DNA of 64,000 nucleotides from Pseudanabaena sp. lw0831. GTDB taxonomy: Bacteria; Cyanobacteriota; Cyanobacteriia; Pseudanabaenales; Pseudanabaenaceae. The stretch is from the NCBI RefSeq assembly GCF_016584665.1, contig NZ_BBJB01000117.1, positions 1 to 64,000 on the forward strand. Reading direction: 5' to 3'. Of this stretch, positions 25,906 to 34,959 are shown piece after piece (the first letter of the stretch is position 1; each line of letters opens with the position of its first letter). Under the pieces are notes generated by a model, which ran no database searches, was not told the origin of the DNA, and saw nothing but the letters and a program-made list of their open reading frames with translations. Position numbers and translations under genes: made by a program.

Positions 25906-27705
25906 ATGATGTCAAACCTTTTAGATAACCGCTATCGCGTCACTAGCGTCTTAGGCAGTGGCGGCTTTGGGGAAACCTATTTGGCTGAAGACACCAAAAT
26001 GCCCTCTAACCGTCGATGCGTGATTAAGCAGCTTAAACCTGTTGCTGACAATCCGCAGATGTATGAATTATTACAGCAACGATTTCACCGTGAGGCAGCA
26101 GTCCTCGAAACATTAGGAGAAGAAAGTCGCTACATTCCCAAACTCTATGCTAACTTCGCAGAAAATGGATTATTCTATTTAGTCCAAGAATGGATTGATG
26201 GCTTAACGCTTACTGAAACGATTGAACGTAACGGTAAATGGAATGAGAATGCTGTGCGACAATTGATGACTAGCATCCTTCAAACCCTTATCTATGTTCA
26301 CGATCGCGGCATTATTCATCGAGATATTAAGCCCGACAATATTATTTTGCGTTCTGGTGAACCTGTATTAATTGATTTCGGCGCAGTTAAAGAGACTATC
26401 AATGTCAGCACAATCCGCAGTTCGGCTCAACAGGCGCATTCGATTGTGATCGGTACACCGGGATTTATGGCTTCAGAGCAGGCCGCAGGTAGACCATTTT
26501 TTGCTAGCGATCTTTACAGTCTTGCTCTGACCGCTATCTTTGCACTTACGGGTAAATATCCGCAGGAACTCGGTACTGACCCGCAAACAGGAGAAGTACT
26601 CTGGCAGCCTCATGTTATGGCAATTAGCATGTATTTAAAAGCAGTATTTACTATAACTCTGCAGTTTGATCCACGCGATCGCTATAGCTCTGCGAGAGAA
26701 ATGCTCGAAGCATTGCAACCAAATCAAACTAATTCTGGTAAATTAGTTCCTATTCCGCCAGCCATGTCGAATATGCAGACGGTGGCGGTCACACCTAGAG
26801 GCTATACTCCGCCTACTATTCCTGATCAATCTGTGTATGTATATCAGCCTCAACAAGATCCTAAAAAAAAGATATTTGGTCAATTACTAGTAACAATAAT
26901 TGTCGGTGGGGCTGTCGGGGCTGCGATCGCACTAGGTGTAGTCATCTCTCAGAATGGCGGCATCGTAGCACTATGGAACAAGATCTCTTCCTTTAACAAA
27001 CCCGTTGCTAAAGTTCCATTTTATTTTCTGGCTGATTCTGCTTTTGAAGATATTGAAAAAGCAAATCTCAGAGTGGAAAAATTAAAATCTCTAGGATATA
27101 AAGAAGCAGGAGTGTTTTGGATACCTGACTATCCCAATTTAGGAAGCAATAAATTTCAACAGGTATATACCAGCCAATTCAAAGATATTGAAAGTTGTAA
27201 GTCTAAGCTCAAGGAGCATCTCAAATTTGTTGAAGATGCGTATTGCGCTCAGGCTAGTCCCAACGAGAAAGATCCAGTGGAAAGAATCTCTGGGAGCGAT
27301 TTACAACAACCCACTGTTTCACCTTCACCTATGCCAACAGCAACTCCATCTAAAACGCCAACGGCAACTCCTTCACCAACTAAACCTTCTCCTGAACAAG
27401 CAATTCGAGACTATTACAGTCTGATCAACGATCGCCAATTTCAAAACGCATGGCAAAATCTCACGCCCAAATTTCAACGAGATCGAGCTGGTGGATACAA
27501 AACCTTTACTGATTGGTGGCAAACTGTCAGTCAAGTTTCCGTCAATGGGGTACGTCTTGTTGAATCTAAAGAGAATTCGGCAATTATTGATATTGACCTC
27601 ACTTACCGTAAAGATAAAGCTATTTTCCCCGAAACTTTGCGGATGAGTTTAGTTTGGAATGAATCCTCAAAACAATGGCAAATCAATGAAACCCAAAGAC
27701 AGTAA
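25906..27705 (+). CDS. Ser/Thr protein kinase with membrane anchor and two C-terminal domains
   Basis: Start at ATG 25906 (or 25909), since the upstream frame runs through palindromic repeats. The ~600-residue protein has a eukaryotic-type kinase domain (LGSGGFGETYLAE, VIKQLKP, HRDIKPDNI, DFGAVKE, GTPGFMASEQ). A Pro-rich linker and a membrane helix (LLVTIIVGGAVGAAIALGVVI) follow. Then comes a SPOR-like module (YFLADSAFEDIEKANLRVEKLKSLGYKE), a Thr/Pro linker and an ~100-residue end domain (EQAIRDYYSLINDRQFQNAWQ). Parts after the helix are probably periplasmic sensing domains. Confidence 0.9.
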   Translation: MMSNLLDNRYRVTSVLGSGGFGETYLAEDTKMPSNRRCVIKQLKPVADNPQMYELLQQRFHREAAVLETLGEESRYIPKLYANFAENGLFYLVQEWIDGLTLTETIERNGKWNENAVRQLMTSILQTLIYVHDRGIIHRDIKPDNIILRSGEPVLIDFGAVKETINVSTIRSSAQQAHSIVIGTPGFMASEQAAGRPFFASDLYSLALTAIFALTGKYPQELGTDPQTGEVLWQPHVMAISMYLKAVFTITLQFDPRDRYSSAREMLEALQPNQTNSGKLVPIPPAMSNMQTVAVTPRGYTPPTIPDQSVYVYQPQQDPKKKIFGQLLVTIIVGGAVGAAIALGVVISQNGGIVALWNKISSFNKPVAKVPFYFLADSAFEDIEKANLRVEKLKSLGYKEAGVFWIPDYPNLGSNKFQQVYTSQFKDIESCKSKLKEHLKFVEDAYCAQASPNEKDPVERISGSDLQQPTVSPSPMPTATPSKTPTATPSPTKPSPEQAIRDYYSLINDRQFQNAWQNLTPKFQRDRAGGYKTFTDWWQTVSQVSVNGVRLVESKENSAIIDIDLTYRKDKAIFPETLRMSLVWNESSKQWQINETQRQ

Positions 27706-27775
27706 CCTAAAATTTGCCAAACAGACAAACATAGAGTTTAATTTATAGTAGATAGCTAAACCATTAGATCTATAA

Positions 27776-28492
27776 ATGAAAATCTTTGTTTATCACACGC
27801 CTGAGTTAGTGCCTGCTGAAGGAAATCCAGATTGTGCGATCGCTGTTGATATTTTGCGAGCAACCACTACGATCGCCACAGCCCTAGCTGCGGGAGCTGA
27901 GGGAGTACAAGTATTTTCCGATCTTGATGAGCTAATGCGCGTCAGCGAAGCACACCCACCAGAGTTACGGATTCGCGTTGGTGAGCGCGGGGGAAAGACT
28001 GTAGAAGGTTGTGATTTGGGAAATTCGCCCTTTGACTTTACGCCAGATGTGGTGAAGGGTAAGCGGATTTTTATGAGTACTACTAATGGCACGCGATCGC
28101 TGCAAAAAATCGCCAAGGCAAAGAGTGTTTTGGCTTGTGCAATGATTAATCTCGGCTCAGTATTGAGGTATCTCCGCGAAACTAAACCTGAGACTGTTTG
28201 GATTGTTGGTTCTGGCTGGGAAGGTAGCTATTCGCTCGAAGATACAACTTGTGCGGGTGCGATCGCCGCTAATCTCGAAGATGAGGCTGATTTTGGGAAT
28301 GATGAAGCGATCGCTGCTGCGGCTTTGTACAAAGCTTGGAAAGGTGAAGTTGAAGAATTATTTTATCAAGCGAGTCACGGCAAACGCTTGTTAAACCTCA
28401 ATGGTGCGGAAGATATTGCCTACTGCGCCAAGATTGATGTTGTCGATGTGCTGCCAAAACAATCCAGTGCAGGCTTGCTAGTTGCCGCCTAG
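27776..28492 (+). CDS. comB: 2-phosphosulfolactate phosphatase family protein
   Basis: The 238-residue protein matches Com[55 protein letters not shown] and [20 protein letters not shown]. In methanogens ComB acts in coenzyme M synthesis; cyanobacteria encode homologues whose physiological role is unclear. It is read in the same direction as the kinase, 70 bases downstream. Confidence 0.88.
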   Translation: MKIFVYHTPELVPAEGNPDCAIAVDILRATTTIATALAAGAEGVQVFSDLDELMRVSEAHPPELRIRVGERGGKTVEGCDLGNSPFDFTPDVVKGKRIFMSTTNGTRSLQKIAKAKSVLACAMINLGSVLRYLRETKPETVWIVGSGWEGSYSLEDTTCAGAIAANLEDEADFGNDEAIAAAALYKAWKGEVEELFYQASHGKRLLNLNGAEDIAYCAKIDVVDVLPKQSSAGLLVAA

Positions 28493-28531
28493 TGGTACTA
28501 GATTGAATAAGCATTAATTTCCCTTGTCGCC

Positions 28532-29413
28532 ATGCCGCCGTCTCACCGTTCATCTCTGCTCATGACTCCCTTGGCAAAACAAGTGGCAAATATTACTGGA
28601 TCGGCCTCAAAGCCAGAACGTCTTACGCCTCCTCTGAAATGGGCTGGCGGTAAGCGTTGGCTTGTGCAGCATTTGCAGCACACTTGGCAAAAACATAGCG
28701 ATCGCCGTCTTGTGGAGCCATTTTGTGGCGGATTGGCGATCTCCTTGGGATTACAACCTCTCAAAGCTTTACTGAATGACATAAATCCTCATGTTGTCAA
28801 CTTTTATCAATGTTTGCAAAAGGGATTAAAGCTAGAAATTGACGTTCAAAACGATCGCGAATTTTATTATGCTCAGCGTGTGGAATTTAATCGCCTAATT
28901 CATTCAGGACAAGCTGAAACTCCTAAAGCAGCGCAACTCTTTTATTATCTCAATCGCACGGGCTATAACGGGCTGTGCCGATTTAATCAAAAAGGTGGTT
29001 TTAACGTTCCCTTTGGGAAATATAAAACCATAAACTATAATCCAGATTTCACAGCTTATAAATCGACACTTTCACAATGGAAGTTTACAAATCTAGATTT
29101 TGGCAAAATCAAGATTGCTGCTAACGATCTAATTTATGCCGATCCTCCCTACGATGTCGAGTTTCGACAATATTCTAAAAATGGCTTTGAATGGTCAGAG
29201 CAAGAGCGCTTAGCCCAATGGCTAGCAAATCAAAACTGCCCTGCGATCGCCTCAAATCAAGCCACTGATCGCATTCTGACACTGTATAAAGATTTAGGAT
29301 TTGAATATCAAATTCTCGATGCACCAAGACGAATTAGCTGCAATGGCGATCGCGTTCCTGCAAAGGAAATGCTAGCCTATAAAGGATTTGATGGGGGCTT
29401 AGAACTATCATGA
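28532..29413 (+). CDS. Dam-like DNA adenine methyltransferase
   Basis: The protein of up to 293 residues has the D12-class order KWAGGKRWL (SAM motif I, residues 36-44), EPFCGG, LNDINPHVVN, YYLNRTGYNGLCRFNQKGGFN and catalytic DPPY (204-207). This architecture makes N6-methyladenine, typically in GATC. GATC is the centre of the abundant HIP1 octamer. ATG 28532 or ATG 28562 may be the start. The stop overlaps the next start as ATGA. Confidence 0.9.
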   Translation: MPPSHRSSLLMTPLAKQVANITGSASKPERLTPPLKWAGGKRWLVQHLQHTWQKHSDRRLVEPFCGGLAISLGLQPLKALLNDINPHVVNFYQCLQKGLKLEIDVQNDREFYYAQRVEFNRLIHSGQAETPKAAQLFYYLNRTGYNGLCRFNQKGGFNVPFGKYKTINYNPDFTAYKSTLSQWKFTNLDFGKIKIAANDLIYADPPYDVEFRQYSKNGFEWSEQERLAQWLANQNCPAIASNQATDRILTLYKDLGFEYQILDAPRRISCNGDRVPAKEMLAYKGFDGGLELS

Positions 29414-29829
29414 GTCTTCGCAATACCGAAACTGGCGCAGTTCTGGAGCAGATGGTATTGCATTCCTTAATTTATGGTGGATATCTCTCGCAGTCCCAGC
29501 AATATATTGGCAGTCGCCCTGGGGGAGGTAGACACAAAATCGATGTGGTGGCAAATCGTGGCGATCGCAATGTTTTGATTTCCCTGAAATGGCAACAGGT
29601 TGGCGGCACTGCGGAACAAAAGGTTCCATTTGAGGTAATTTGCTTAATGGATGCAATGGATCAAAATCCTAATTATCAAAAAGCTTATTTAGTCCTTGGC
29701 GGTGAAGGGTGGACTTTGCGCGAATTCTATATTTCGGGTGATTTACAGCAATATATTCCCTATGGCGATCGCGTAGAAATTGTCACTCTTGAAAGATTTA
29801 TTATGAAAGCAAATATGGCAAAGCTTTAA
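29410..29829 (+). CDS. Putative PD-(D/E)XK-type nuclease next to the Dam-like methylase
   Basis: The 139-residue protein shows HKIDVV (Asp45), then after a short gap VLISLKWQ (Ser58-x-Lys60), a plausible D...(E)xK core with Ser in the acidic position. GGTAEQKVPFEVICL follows. It overlaps the methylase by 4 bases, the usual translational coupling of a restriction-modification pair. It could be a cognate GATC endonuclease, or a repair nuclease. The fold assignment is inference. Confidence 0.65.
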   Translation: MSLRNTETGAVLEQMVLHSLIYGGYLSQSQQYIGSRPGGGRHKIDVVANRGDRNVLISLKWQQVGGTAEQKVPFEVICLMDAMDQNPNYQKAYLVLGGEGWTLREFYISGDLQQYIPYGDRVEIVTLERFIMKANMAKL

Positions 29830-29942
29830 GGATGTTTTTCTAGATCAAAAAAAATGATCGGGTTTTTATGTCAAATACCTAAGTACAGGACAAAAAGTTA
29901 CAAAAGTAAGGAGGAAGGGGTTTTATAAAAGATAACCACATC

Positions 29943-29987
29943 GCAACTGAACCACTATGCACTTCCAGTGCATAGTGGTTCAGTTGC
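29943..29987. terminator. Palindrome between convergent genes
   Basis: Arms GCAACTGAACCACTATGCAC and GTGCATAGTGGTTCAGTTGC flank a TTCCA loop. It lies between the convergent nuclease and flavoprotein genes. Confidence 0.6.
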
Positions 29988-30021
29988 TCCTTTTCCCTCT
30001 GACACAATCTAATTTACAGTC

Positions 30022-31287
30022 TCAGGAATTTATCCCCTGCGCAGCAATCCAAGCCGTAGTCCATGCACTTTGGAAATTAAAGCCACCTGTCACACCATCT
30101 ATATCCAAAACTTCACCAGCAAAAAATAAACCTTGGCAAATCTTACTTTCCATCGTCTGAAAATTAACATCTTGCAAACGAATCCCACCACAAGTTACAA
30201 ACTCTTCTTTAAACACACCTTTGCCCGCGATCGCATATTCACTCGCGCTTAGTACATTCACAATTTGCTGAATGGCTCTGTTAGAAATATCTGCCCAACG
30301 TTTCTCTAGTTCCACTTCAGATTTGTCGAGCAGATATTCCCATAGACGCAAAGAGATATCGACAGGACAATAATTAGATATGAATTTCTTGGGTTGCTCA
30401 GTCTTCGCACTTAGCAAAATCTGCTTGATTGCTTCTACCTTGAGTGAAGGAATCCAATTAACCGCTAATTTTGCTTGATAGTTGCATTCATGCAATTCTC
30501 GCGCAGCCCATGCTGACAACTTTAAAACGGCAGGGCCACTCAATCCCCAATGGGTGATTAACAGAGCGCCCGATTGTTCTAATTGATTGCGAGCAGATTT
30601 TTTCTTTTCAGGATTAGAATTTGATATTAATAGTTTAACTGTGGCAGGATTAACGCTAACTCCAGCCAGTTCATGCAGTTTAGAATCTTTAATATTAAAT
30701 GTGAAAAGTGAAGGGACGGGAGGTTCTAGTTCATGTCCTAGCGATCGCGCGATCGCGTAGCCAGATGGACTACTACCCGTGGCAAGTAATAGGCGATCGC
30801 AAATTATATTTTCGCCATTTTTGAGAATCACATCAAATTTGCTGTCCCCTTTGTCACCTTCTAAACGCTCAATCTTTTGCACTAAAACATTATTGCGAAG
30901 AAACACACCAGCTTTTTTCGCAGCAAACATCAATGCTTCCACAATCGTTTCTGAATCATCGGTGATAGGAAACATTCTGCCATCCGATTCCGTTTTTAGC
31001 TTCACTCCCTCTGCATTAAACCAGTGCACTACATCTAGAGCCTGAAACCGTGAAAATGCTCCCCGTAAAGCTTTGCCGCCTCTAGGATAGTTCAGAACTA
31101 ATTGCGAAGGTTCAAAACAGTGATGGGTAACATTGCAGCGTCCACCGCCTGAAATTCTTACCTTGGCTAGCGGTTGTCTTCCTGCCTCAAATAAAGTTAC
31201 TCGCGTATGTGGTGCTTGCGCCGCATGGATTGCACCAAAAAATCCTGCTGCCCCGCCACCAATTACTATAACCTCTGTACTTGCCAT
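30022..31287 (-). CDS. FAD-dependent oxidoreductase, HI0933/YhiN family
   Basis: The 421-residue flavoprotein starts with the dinucleotide fold VIVIGGGAAGFFGAIHAA. It has the family marks KVRISGGGRCNVTH, LLATGSSPSGYAIARSLGH, GLSGPAVLKLSAWAAR, and the C-terminal FAD motif FFAGEVLDIDGVTGGFNFQSAW. The substrate is unknown. A palindrome lies 14 bases before its start. Confidence 0.9.
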   Translation of the reverse strand: MASTEVIVIGGGAAGFFGAIHAAQAPHTRVTLFEAGRQPLAKVRISGGGRCNVTHHCFEPSQLVLNYPRGGKALRGAFSRFQALDVVHWFNAEGVKLKTESDGRMFPITDDSETIVEALMFAAKKAGVFLRNNVLVQKIERLEGDKGDSKFDVILKNGENIICDRLLLATGSSPSGYAIARSLGHELEPPVPSLFTFNIKDSKLHELAGVSVNPATVKLLISNSNPEKKKSARNQLEQSGALLITHWGLSGPAVLKLSAWAARELHECNYQAKLAVNWIPSLKVEAIKQILLSAKTEQPKKFISNYCPVDISLRLWEYLLDKSEVELEKRWADISNRAIQQIVNVLSASEYAIAGKGVFKEEFVTCGGIRLQDVNFQTMESKICQGLFFAGEVLDIDGVTGGFNFQSAWTTAWIAAQGINS

Positions 31288-31300
31288 GTTTAATTCCTAA

Positions 31301-31333
31301 TAAGATAGGCGGCGCGAAGCGCCGCCTATCTTA
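31301..31333. repeat. Perfect palindrome with GAA triloop
   Basis: Arms TAAGATAGGCGGCGC and complement close on GAA. It lies directly upstream of the flavoprotein start and downstream of the small secreted protein gene on the same strand, so it may terminate the latter. Confidence 0.7.
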
Positions 31334-31388
31334 GATCTTACCATTGCTTAATTCCTAATAAATTCCGCAAAGAGCCCCTCCACCTATT

Positions 31389-31697
31389 TTATATTTTGCC
31401 ATTTCGGCAAGATTGAAAAATATTGATTACATCTTGAGGTACTTGTTTGGTTTCTCTGGCTGCTGTGTCAATCTTTAAGAACTCCGCAAAGGTATATTGC
31501 GATCGCAATTTATCTAAACTACAAACACAAAATTCTTTGCTATTAGTAAATCCACAACCCTTCATGAAGGTTTTAGTTACTTCTTGAGGATATTCGTACT
31601 TCTCTTGATTAGCAGGCTTATTTTCTTCCGCACCTGCCATAGAGATTCCAGAGACAGCTACAACAAATGTGGTGACAGTGAGTAGATAATGGCGCAT
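31389..31697 (-). CDS. Small secreted Cys-containing protein, unknown
   Basis: The 102-residue product has a signal peptide (residues 1-23, ending AGA) and a mature part with four Cys: KGCGF, EFCVCSLDKL and FQSCRNG. The CxC and spacing could support disulfides or metal binding. I do not recognise a family. Confidence 0.7.
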   Translation of the reverse strand: MRHYLLTVTTFVVAVSGISMAGAEENKPANQEKYEYPQEVTKTFMKGCGFTNSKEFCVCSLDKLRSQYTFAEFLKIDTAARETKQVPQDVINIFQSCRNGKI

Positions 31698-31803
31698 TTT
31701 ATGTTGGTGATTTTTGTTGGGCGCGTAGATGATTATATTAGCAATTAGAAGCCGCGCTTTGTAATGTCCCTAAGCCAAGATGTATTGTGTCGCAAAGCGA
31801 CAT

Positions 31804-31860
31804 ATAAGGAACCATTTTTTGTGGCGCGGCTTCGCCGCGCCACAAAAAATGATTCCTTAT
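31804..31860. repeat. Palindrome with TTC triloop
   Basis: Arms ATAAGGAACCATTTTTTGTG plus GCGCGGC pair with their complement (one mismatch) around TTC. The inner TGGCGCGGC-TTC-GCCGCGCCA is identical to that at 37406. Confidence 0.7.
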
Positions 31861-31977
31861 TAAATCTCATCGACGTAATACCTTTGGCTTGGGTAATTTC
31901 TATCATCGGGATGACTGCATAGATTGCGGTTTCATGACAACATCTATATAGTCATCCTGTTTTGCTTGAGCGTTTGA

Positions 31978-33060
31978 ATGAAATCTCCTGACCGTTTATT
32001 AATTGTTGATGATGTGCCAGACAATCTATTTCTTGTTCGCACAATCCTTGAAGAAGAGGGTTATGAGATCATCACATCATCAAATGGTCATGATGCGCTA
32101 AAGATTGTTGAGTCGGAGCCTCCCGACTTAGTTTTGCTGGATGTGATGATGCCGAAAATGGATGGCTATGAGGTGACTCGTCGCATGAGGGCGATGAAAG
32201 ATTTGCCATTTATTCCGATTTTGTTAATAACAGCTTACGATCGCGCCAATGCTGTTAAAGGCTTAGACCTCGGCGCAGATGAATTTATACGTAAGCCGAT
32301 TGAAGCTGATGAGCTATTGGCAAGGGTGCGATCGCTGTTGCGTTTAAAACATAGTATTGCTGAGCGCGATCGCATCGATCGTCAAAGACAGGATTTTGTG
32401 TCGCGGTTAACCCATGACTTGCGGACACCATTAGTTGCCGCAGATCGGATGTTGGGATTGCTCCAAGATGGCGTATTGGGGGAAATATCACCACAAATTT
32501 GTGAAGCACTGACAATCATGGGGCGCAGCAATCATAATTTGCTAGAAATGGTGAATAAGCTCTTAGATGTCTATCGCTATGAATCTGGAAGTAAAACTAT
32601 TAATTTGCAGCCATTAGACTTGAAAGAACTACTCGATCAAGTTGTGCAGGAACTTAAGCCAATCGCTATTTCTAAAAATCTTGAACTGATTGCCGATCTT
32701 GATCATATTGGTCTGGTCAAGGGCGATCGCTTGGAACTATTACGTGTATTTAATAATCTGATTGGTAATGCGCTCAAATTCACCGAAGCTGGCAGCGTTC
32801 ATGTTAGCCTAAAATCAAATCAATCCGAGGCAATTATTGCGATCGCAGACACAGGTGCAGGGGTTCCTTTAGAAGAGCAGCCGTTCTTGTTCCAAAGATT
32901 TAGTCAAGGCAATCACCAAAAGCAAGGTAGTGGCTTAGGGTTATATCTATCACACTATATTGTCAACGCCCATAATGGCAAAATCTTCGTAAAGTCACCC
33001 AACCTAGACTCCCAAAAAGGTTCTACATTCTTCGTGCATTTGCCCATTATTACGCCATGA
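31978..33060 (+). CDS. Response regulator-histidine kinase hybrid
   Basis: The 360-residue soluble protein has an N-terminal receiver domain (residues 5-125; phospho-Asp in LVLLDVMMPKMDGYE), then HisKA with the phospho-His in FVSRLTHDLRTPL. An HATPase_c domain follows (NNLIGNALKFTE, IADTGAGVP, GSGLGLYLS). A receiver in front of the kinase suggests phosphorylation of this protein modulates its own kinase output. It overlaps the next gene by 4 bases. Confidence 0.93.
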   Translation: MKSPDRLLIVDDVPDNLFLVRTILEEEGYEIITSSNGHDALKIVESEPPDLVLLDVMMPKMDGYEVTRRMRAMKDLPFIPILLITAYDRANAVKGLDLGADEFIRKPIEADELLARVRSLLRLKHSIAERDRIDRQRQDFVSRLTHDLRTPLVAADRMLGLLQDGVLGEISPQICEALTIMGRSNHNLLEMVNKLLDVYRYESGSKTINLQPLDLKELLDQVVQELKPIAISKNLELIADLDHIGLVKGDRLELLRVFNNLIGNALKFTEAGSVHVSLKSNQSEAIIAIADTGAGVPLEEQPFLFQRFSQGNHQKQGSGLGLYLSHYIVNAHNGKIFVKSPNLDSQKGSTFFVHLPIITP

Positions 33061-33620
33061 GTAATCTTCAACTTCAGTACGACTCTCTCCTCAGTCATTA
33101 CAGCAATCCTCTCGAAGCGATTGCCCTTTTGCGCGAATATCGCCCATATTTTGAGCTGATTCCCAGTCTACGCCGTCCTAGTGATAGTTTGATTTCTATT
33201 CCATTGCCAGTAGTCCAGTTTACTAGCCCTAACTTGACTCAAAGCCACGTTCAAATGCAATGCGATCTTGCTTTGATCATGTGCGATCCTGACTGGAAAG
33301 TAAAAACTGGTCAAGAAATTTTTGTATTTATTCATCGTCCTAACGAAGACTATTCCGCATTATTGCAGCGCTGGCGACAAGTAGAAGTAGCCCTCGGCGA
33401 AGAATACTATTGGCTGTTACCTTGGAAACATCGCAGTATCATTAGCGATCGCGGTGAATATCATTATCCTCTATTTGTCACCTTAGACTATTCTCCAGCA
33501 AGAATTACTAAAGGTTTAGAAGGTGCATCGCTTCCTCATGTCAAGGTTGCTAGTCCTGCGATCGAATCACCAGACATTGAAGAAAATCAAGAAGATCGTG
33601 TTTGCGATCCGACTCAATAG
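33057..33620 (+). CDS. Unknown protein coupled to the hybrid kinase
   Basis: The 187-residue protein overlaps the kinase stop as ATGA, implying translational coupling. It contains QMQCDLALIMCDPDWKVKTGQEIF, YSALLQRWRQVEVALGEEYYWLLPWKHR and a charged C-terminus. No membrane segments and no family that I recognise. It could be an output or partner protein of the kinase. Confidence 0.75.
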   Translation: MSNLQLQYDSLLSHYSNPLEAIALLREYRPYFELIPSLRRPSDSLISIPLPVVQFTSPNLTQSHVQMQCDLALIMCDPDWKVKTGQEIFVFIHRPNEDYSALLQRWRQVEVALGEEYYWLLPWKHRSIISDRGEYHYPLFVTLDYSPARITKGLEGASLPHVKVASPAIESPDIEENQEDRVCDPTQ

Positions 33621-33647
33621 AGCGCTGTATTTGCATTTTGCGCTCGA

Positions 33648-33714
33648 ACCCAAATCAATAGATTGTTTACAAGTGTTGCTTCGCAACACTTGTAAACAAT
33701 CTATTGATTTGGGT
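33648..33714. terminator. Perfect 67-bp palindrome with TTC loop, between convergent genes
   Basis: 32-base arms beginning ACCCAAATCAATAGATTG match exactly around TTC. The right end supplies the first base of the TGA stop of the solute-binding protein gene. It is convergent with the 33620 stop. Confidence 0.8.
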
Positions 33715-34799
33715 CATAGTGTTCCCGATCGCAGCTTAGTCCAGAGATCTTTATACTGCGAAAGCGTTGATGGGGACAAAGGTGATATTAACTCACTCTT
33801 CGCCAAAATGTCTTGAGAGAAGAACTTGATCGGATCGGCTTTAACACTGGTCGGAACTTTCTCTAACTCACTTGAAACGCTAACTGCATCAGTTAAAGAT
33901 GTTATCTGAGCAGCAATCTCAGGCGTTAGACAAAAATTCATCCATTCCATAGCCGCGATCGCAACTTCGCCCTTAGGCATTACCCAAATATCGCTCCAAA
34001 GCGCTGTTCCATCTTGGGGAATCACCACTTTGAGATTAGGGTTTGTCCTTTGGGCTTTTAACATATCACTCGTCCATCCGACTGCCGCCAACGTATCGTC
34101 GGCTAATAGAGACTGCAAGTAATTATCGGAAGAGTAAGTTAAAACCTGAGAGTTAAGACTTTTAAGCTCTTGGGTAAGTTTCGCGAGAACATCGGGACGT
34201 TCAACTAAATTTTCTGGTTGATAGGGTTGCCCCATCTTTTTTAAGACCAGACCGATCACTTCTCGGGCATCGTCTGGCAGTGTTAGTTTTAGCTTTAATT
34301 CTGGTCGCCAGAGGTCAGCCCATTGAGTAATCTCAAATTTCAGCTTGTCACTGCGATAGGCGATCGCGGTTGCTCCCCACCGATAAGGAATGCCCCATAC
34401 TTGATTATTGCGCGTAACGCTTTGTTGCCATAGGGGCGAAAGTTTTTGCCATTTTGGAATTTTTTCTAACAGGTTGGGCATGATTGGTTGGATTAAAGAT
34501 TGGGCGATCGCCTGATCCAACCAACTATCACCGATGCTCATTAAATGCGGCGCTTTATCTTTAGCGATGCTGGGATAATTTTGCAGTTCTTGCCAAAGTT
34601 TTGCGGGCAGATTCTCTGCTTTAAATTCGATCTTTGTTTGGGAAGCTGATTCAAACTGATTAATGACTTTACTGGGTATGGCTCCCAGTAAACCAACAAT
34701 GCGGATGCGATCGCGTTGATCAAAAGGATTTGACCATTGACATCCCCCAATTGATGCGATCGCCGCACCGCCCAAAACTAGAAACTTACGTCTATCCAT
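33714..34799 (-). CDS. Extracellular solute-binding lipoprotein (PotD/iron-type)
   Basis: The 361-residue protein starts MDRRKFLVLGGAAIASIGGC, a twin-arginine-like signal with a lipobox Cys at residue 20. It then shows the periplasmic binding fold of spermidine/putrescine-type ABC receptors: VWGIPYRWGATAIAYRSDKL, LPDDAREVIGLVLK, and AAIEWMNFCLTPEIAAQ-like C-terminus. The ligand may be a polyamine or similar. No permease or ATPase gene adjoins it. Confidence 0.85.
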   Translation of the reverse strand: MDRRKFLVLGGAAIASIGGCQWSNPFDQRDRIRIVGLLGAIPSKVINQFESASQTKIEFKAENLPAKLWQELQNYPSIAKDKAPHLMSIGDSWLDQAIAQSLIQPIMPNLLEKIPKWQKLSPLWQQSVTRNNQVWGIPYRWGATAIAYRSDKLKFEITQWADLWRPELKLKLTLPDDAREVIGLVLKKMGQPYQPENLVERPDVLAKLTQELKSLNSQVLTYSSDNYLQSLLADDTLAAVGWTSDMLKAQRTNPNLKVVIPQDGTALWSDIWVMPKGEVAIAAMEWMNFCLTPEIAAQITSLTDAVSVSSELEKVPTSVKADPIKFFSQDILAKSELISPLSPSTLSQYKDLWTKLRSGTL

Positions 34800-34811
34800 G
34801 ACTTAATTATA

Positions 34812-34866
34812 AAACCGATTTTGGAGTTTGCAGCGCCGAAGGCGCTGCAAACTCCAAAATCGGTTT
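34812..34866. repeat. Perfect 55-bp palindrome with GAA loop
   Basis: 26-base arms AAACCGATTTTGGAGTTTGC plus AGCGCC flank GAA. It lies just upstream of the solute-binding protein start. Confidence 0.75.
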
Positions 34867-34876
34867 AAGTAGCTAG

Positions 34877-34927
34877 ACCCAAAAAAGCTGATTCCTTCGC
34901 GAAGCGGAGGAATCAGCTTTTTTGGGT
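34877..34927. terminator. Palindrome downstream of the coiled-coil membrane protein gene
   Basis: Arms ACCCAAAAAAGCTGATTCC and complement close on a CGCGAAGCG core. The T-rich outer arm read leftwards suits termination of the 34960 gene. Confidence 0.7.
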
Positions 34928-34959
34928 TTTGAAGATGGCGCTTTGCGCCGTTTGCAATA

